The notes beneath the pieces were generated by a model. The model saw nothing but the letters and a program-made list of their open reading frames with translations. It did no database searches and had not been told where the DNA came from. Below, piece by piece: positions 63,601-64,000 of a stretch of 64,000 nt of DNA. The number at the start of each line of letters is the position of its first letter. The first letter of the stretch is position 1. This stretch comes from Xylaria sp. FL1777 (Eukaryota > Ascomycota > Sordariomycetes > Xylariales > Xylariaceae): the NCBI GenBank assembly GCA_022578965.1, contig MU400536.1, forward strand, positions 248,001-312,000, given 5' to 3'. The position numbers and the translations under genes are program-made.

Positions 63601-64000
63601 GCCTCGGGTCTCGTACCTGATGTTGTAGTTGTTGTCGCCACAGTCCGTGCCCTTAAGGTGCATGGTGGAGGTCCCCCAATTGCTCCCGGTGCTTCTTTGG
63701 ACCCTGTTTACAAGACAGAAAATGTTGAAGTTCTACGCAAAGGGTGTGTGAACCTGAAGAAACACATTGAAAACGCAAGGACATACGGGTGTCCCGTTGT
63801 CGTCGCCATCAATAAGTTTTCCACGGACACAGACGCCGAAATCGCTGTTATCCGGGAAGAAGCTATCGCTGCCGGAGCGGAGGACGCCATATTGGCGAAC
63901 CACTGGGCTGAAGGTGGTAAGGGTGCTGTCGACCTCGCCAAGGGTGTAATTGCTGCTTCTGAGAAGCCCAAGAACTTCAAGTTACTATATGATATTGAGG
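60676..64000 (+). CDS. MIS1: C1-tetrahydrofolate synthase, trifunctional (3' end beyond window)
   Basis: Exons 60676-61474, 61536-61556, 61613-61650 and 61714 to the window edge. The N-terminal domain is the methylene-THF dehydrogenase/cyclohydrolase: TYVRMKLK with the catalytic Lys, [10 protein letters not shown] for NADP, and PGGVGPMT. The C-terminal domain is formyl-THF synthetase: [12 protein letters not shown], the P-loop [11 protein letters not shown] and [12 protein letters not shown]. The enzyme interconverts one-carbon folates for purine, thymidylate and methionine synthesis. Two starts are plausible. An ATG at 61351 (CCACCATGAC) gives the cytosolic core. The frame stays open upstream to 60676 and ends in ARFFSTSRS, a typical mitochondrial cleavage region, so one gene could supply both compartments. 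Residues between 60676 and about 61200 are low in complexity and may include an unseen intron. From 61351 the window holds 823 residues; the usual total is about 935. Confidence 0.9.

Overview
The window is nuclear DNA of a filamentous ascomycete (Pezizomycotina, perhaps a sordariomycete; the class is a weak inference). The reasons are genes split by many 48-210 nt GT-AG introns with CTAAC/CTGAC-type branch sites, families typical of these fungi (fungal DNMT5-type methyltransferase, DUF3405, secreted dipeptidyl-peptidase 5, MOT1-type molybdate transporter, forkhead protein with an FHA domain), long gene-poor spacers, and decayed LTR-like repeats with C-to-T/G-to-A differences suggestive of RIP. 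I see no bacterial-style operon, CRISPR array, rRNA or convincing tRNA.

Layout, left to right. 1-7.5 kb is sparse: a Ulp1-protease-like protein whose catalytic Cys position is Ser (2643-3653 +) and an unnamed beta-propeller-like protein (4531-6429 -). 7.5-11.2 kb has an eight-exon amino-acid permease (+) and a ureidoglycolate lyase (-) with clustered GATA sites upstream, two nitrogen-acquisition functions side by side. 12.0-18.8 kb is one very large gene (-) for a 2229-residue DNA cytosine methyltransferase fused to a RING-containing SNF2 ATPase. 21-24.2 kb has a 2H phosphoesterase gene bracketed by LTR-like repeat remnants. 26.2-28.5 kb is a seven-exon MFS drug/H+ antiporter. 28.5-33.5 kb is a 5 kb spacer rich in a short palindromic repeat. 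33.5-42.4 kb carries a DUF3405 membrane protein (+), a membrane protein of unknown role (-) and a molybdate transporter (+). 43.6-48.7 kb is a 1667-residue FHA-forkhead transcription factor (+). 49.9-56 kb holds an acyltransferase-3 membrane protein (-) and dipeptidyl-peptidase 5 (-). 58.2-64 kb holds translation factor eIF3i (-) and, divergently, C1-tetrahydrofolate synthase (+), which runs off the right edge.

The genes do not form one pathway. Housekeeping genes (eIF3i, C1-THF synthase, forkhead factor) lie toward the right end; the left and centre are more accessory (permease, MFS pump, pseudoprotease, repeats). The most distinctive elements are the DNMT5-type enzyme, a family of exact TACCTAGGTA palindromes confined to spacers, several exons of 13-27 nt that must be spliced correctly to rebuild conserved motifs, and RIP-like repeat remnants.

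Exon coordinates below were derived by hand from reading-frame continuity, GT-AG borders and conserved motifs; none has been checked against transcripts.
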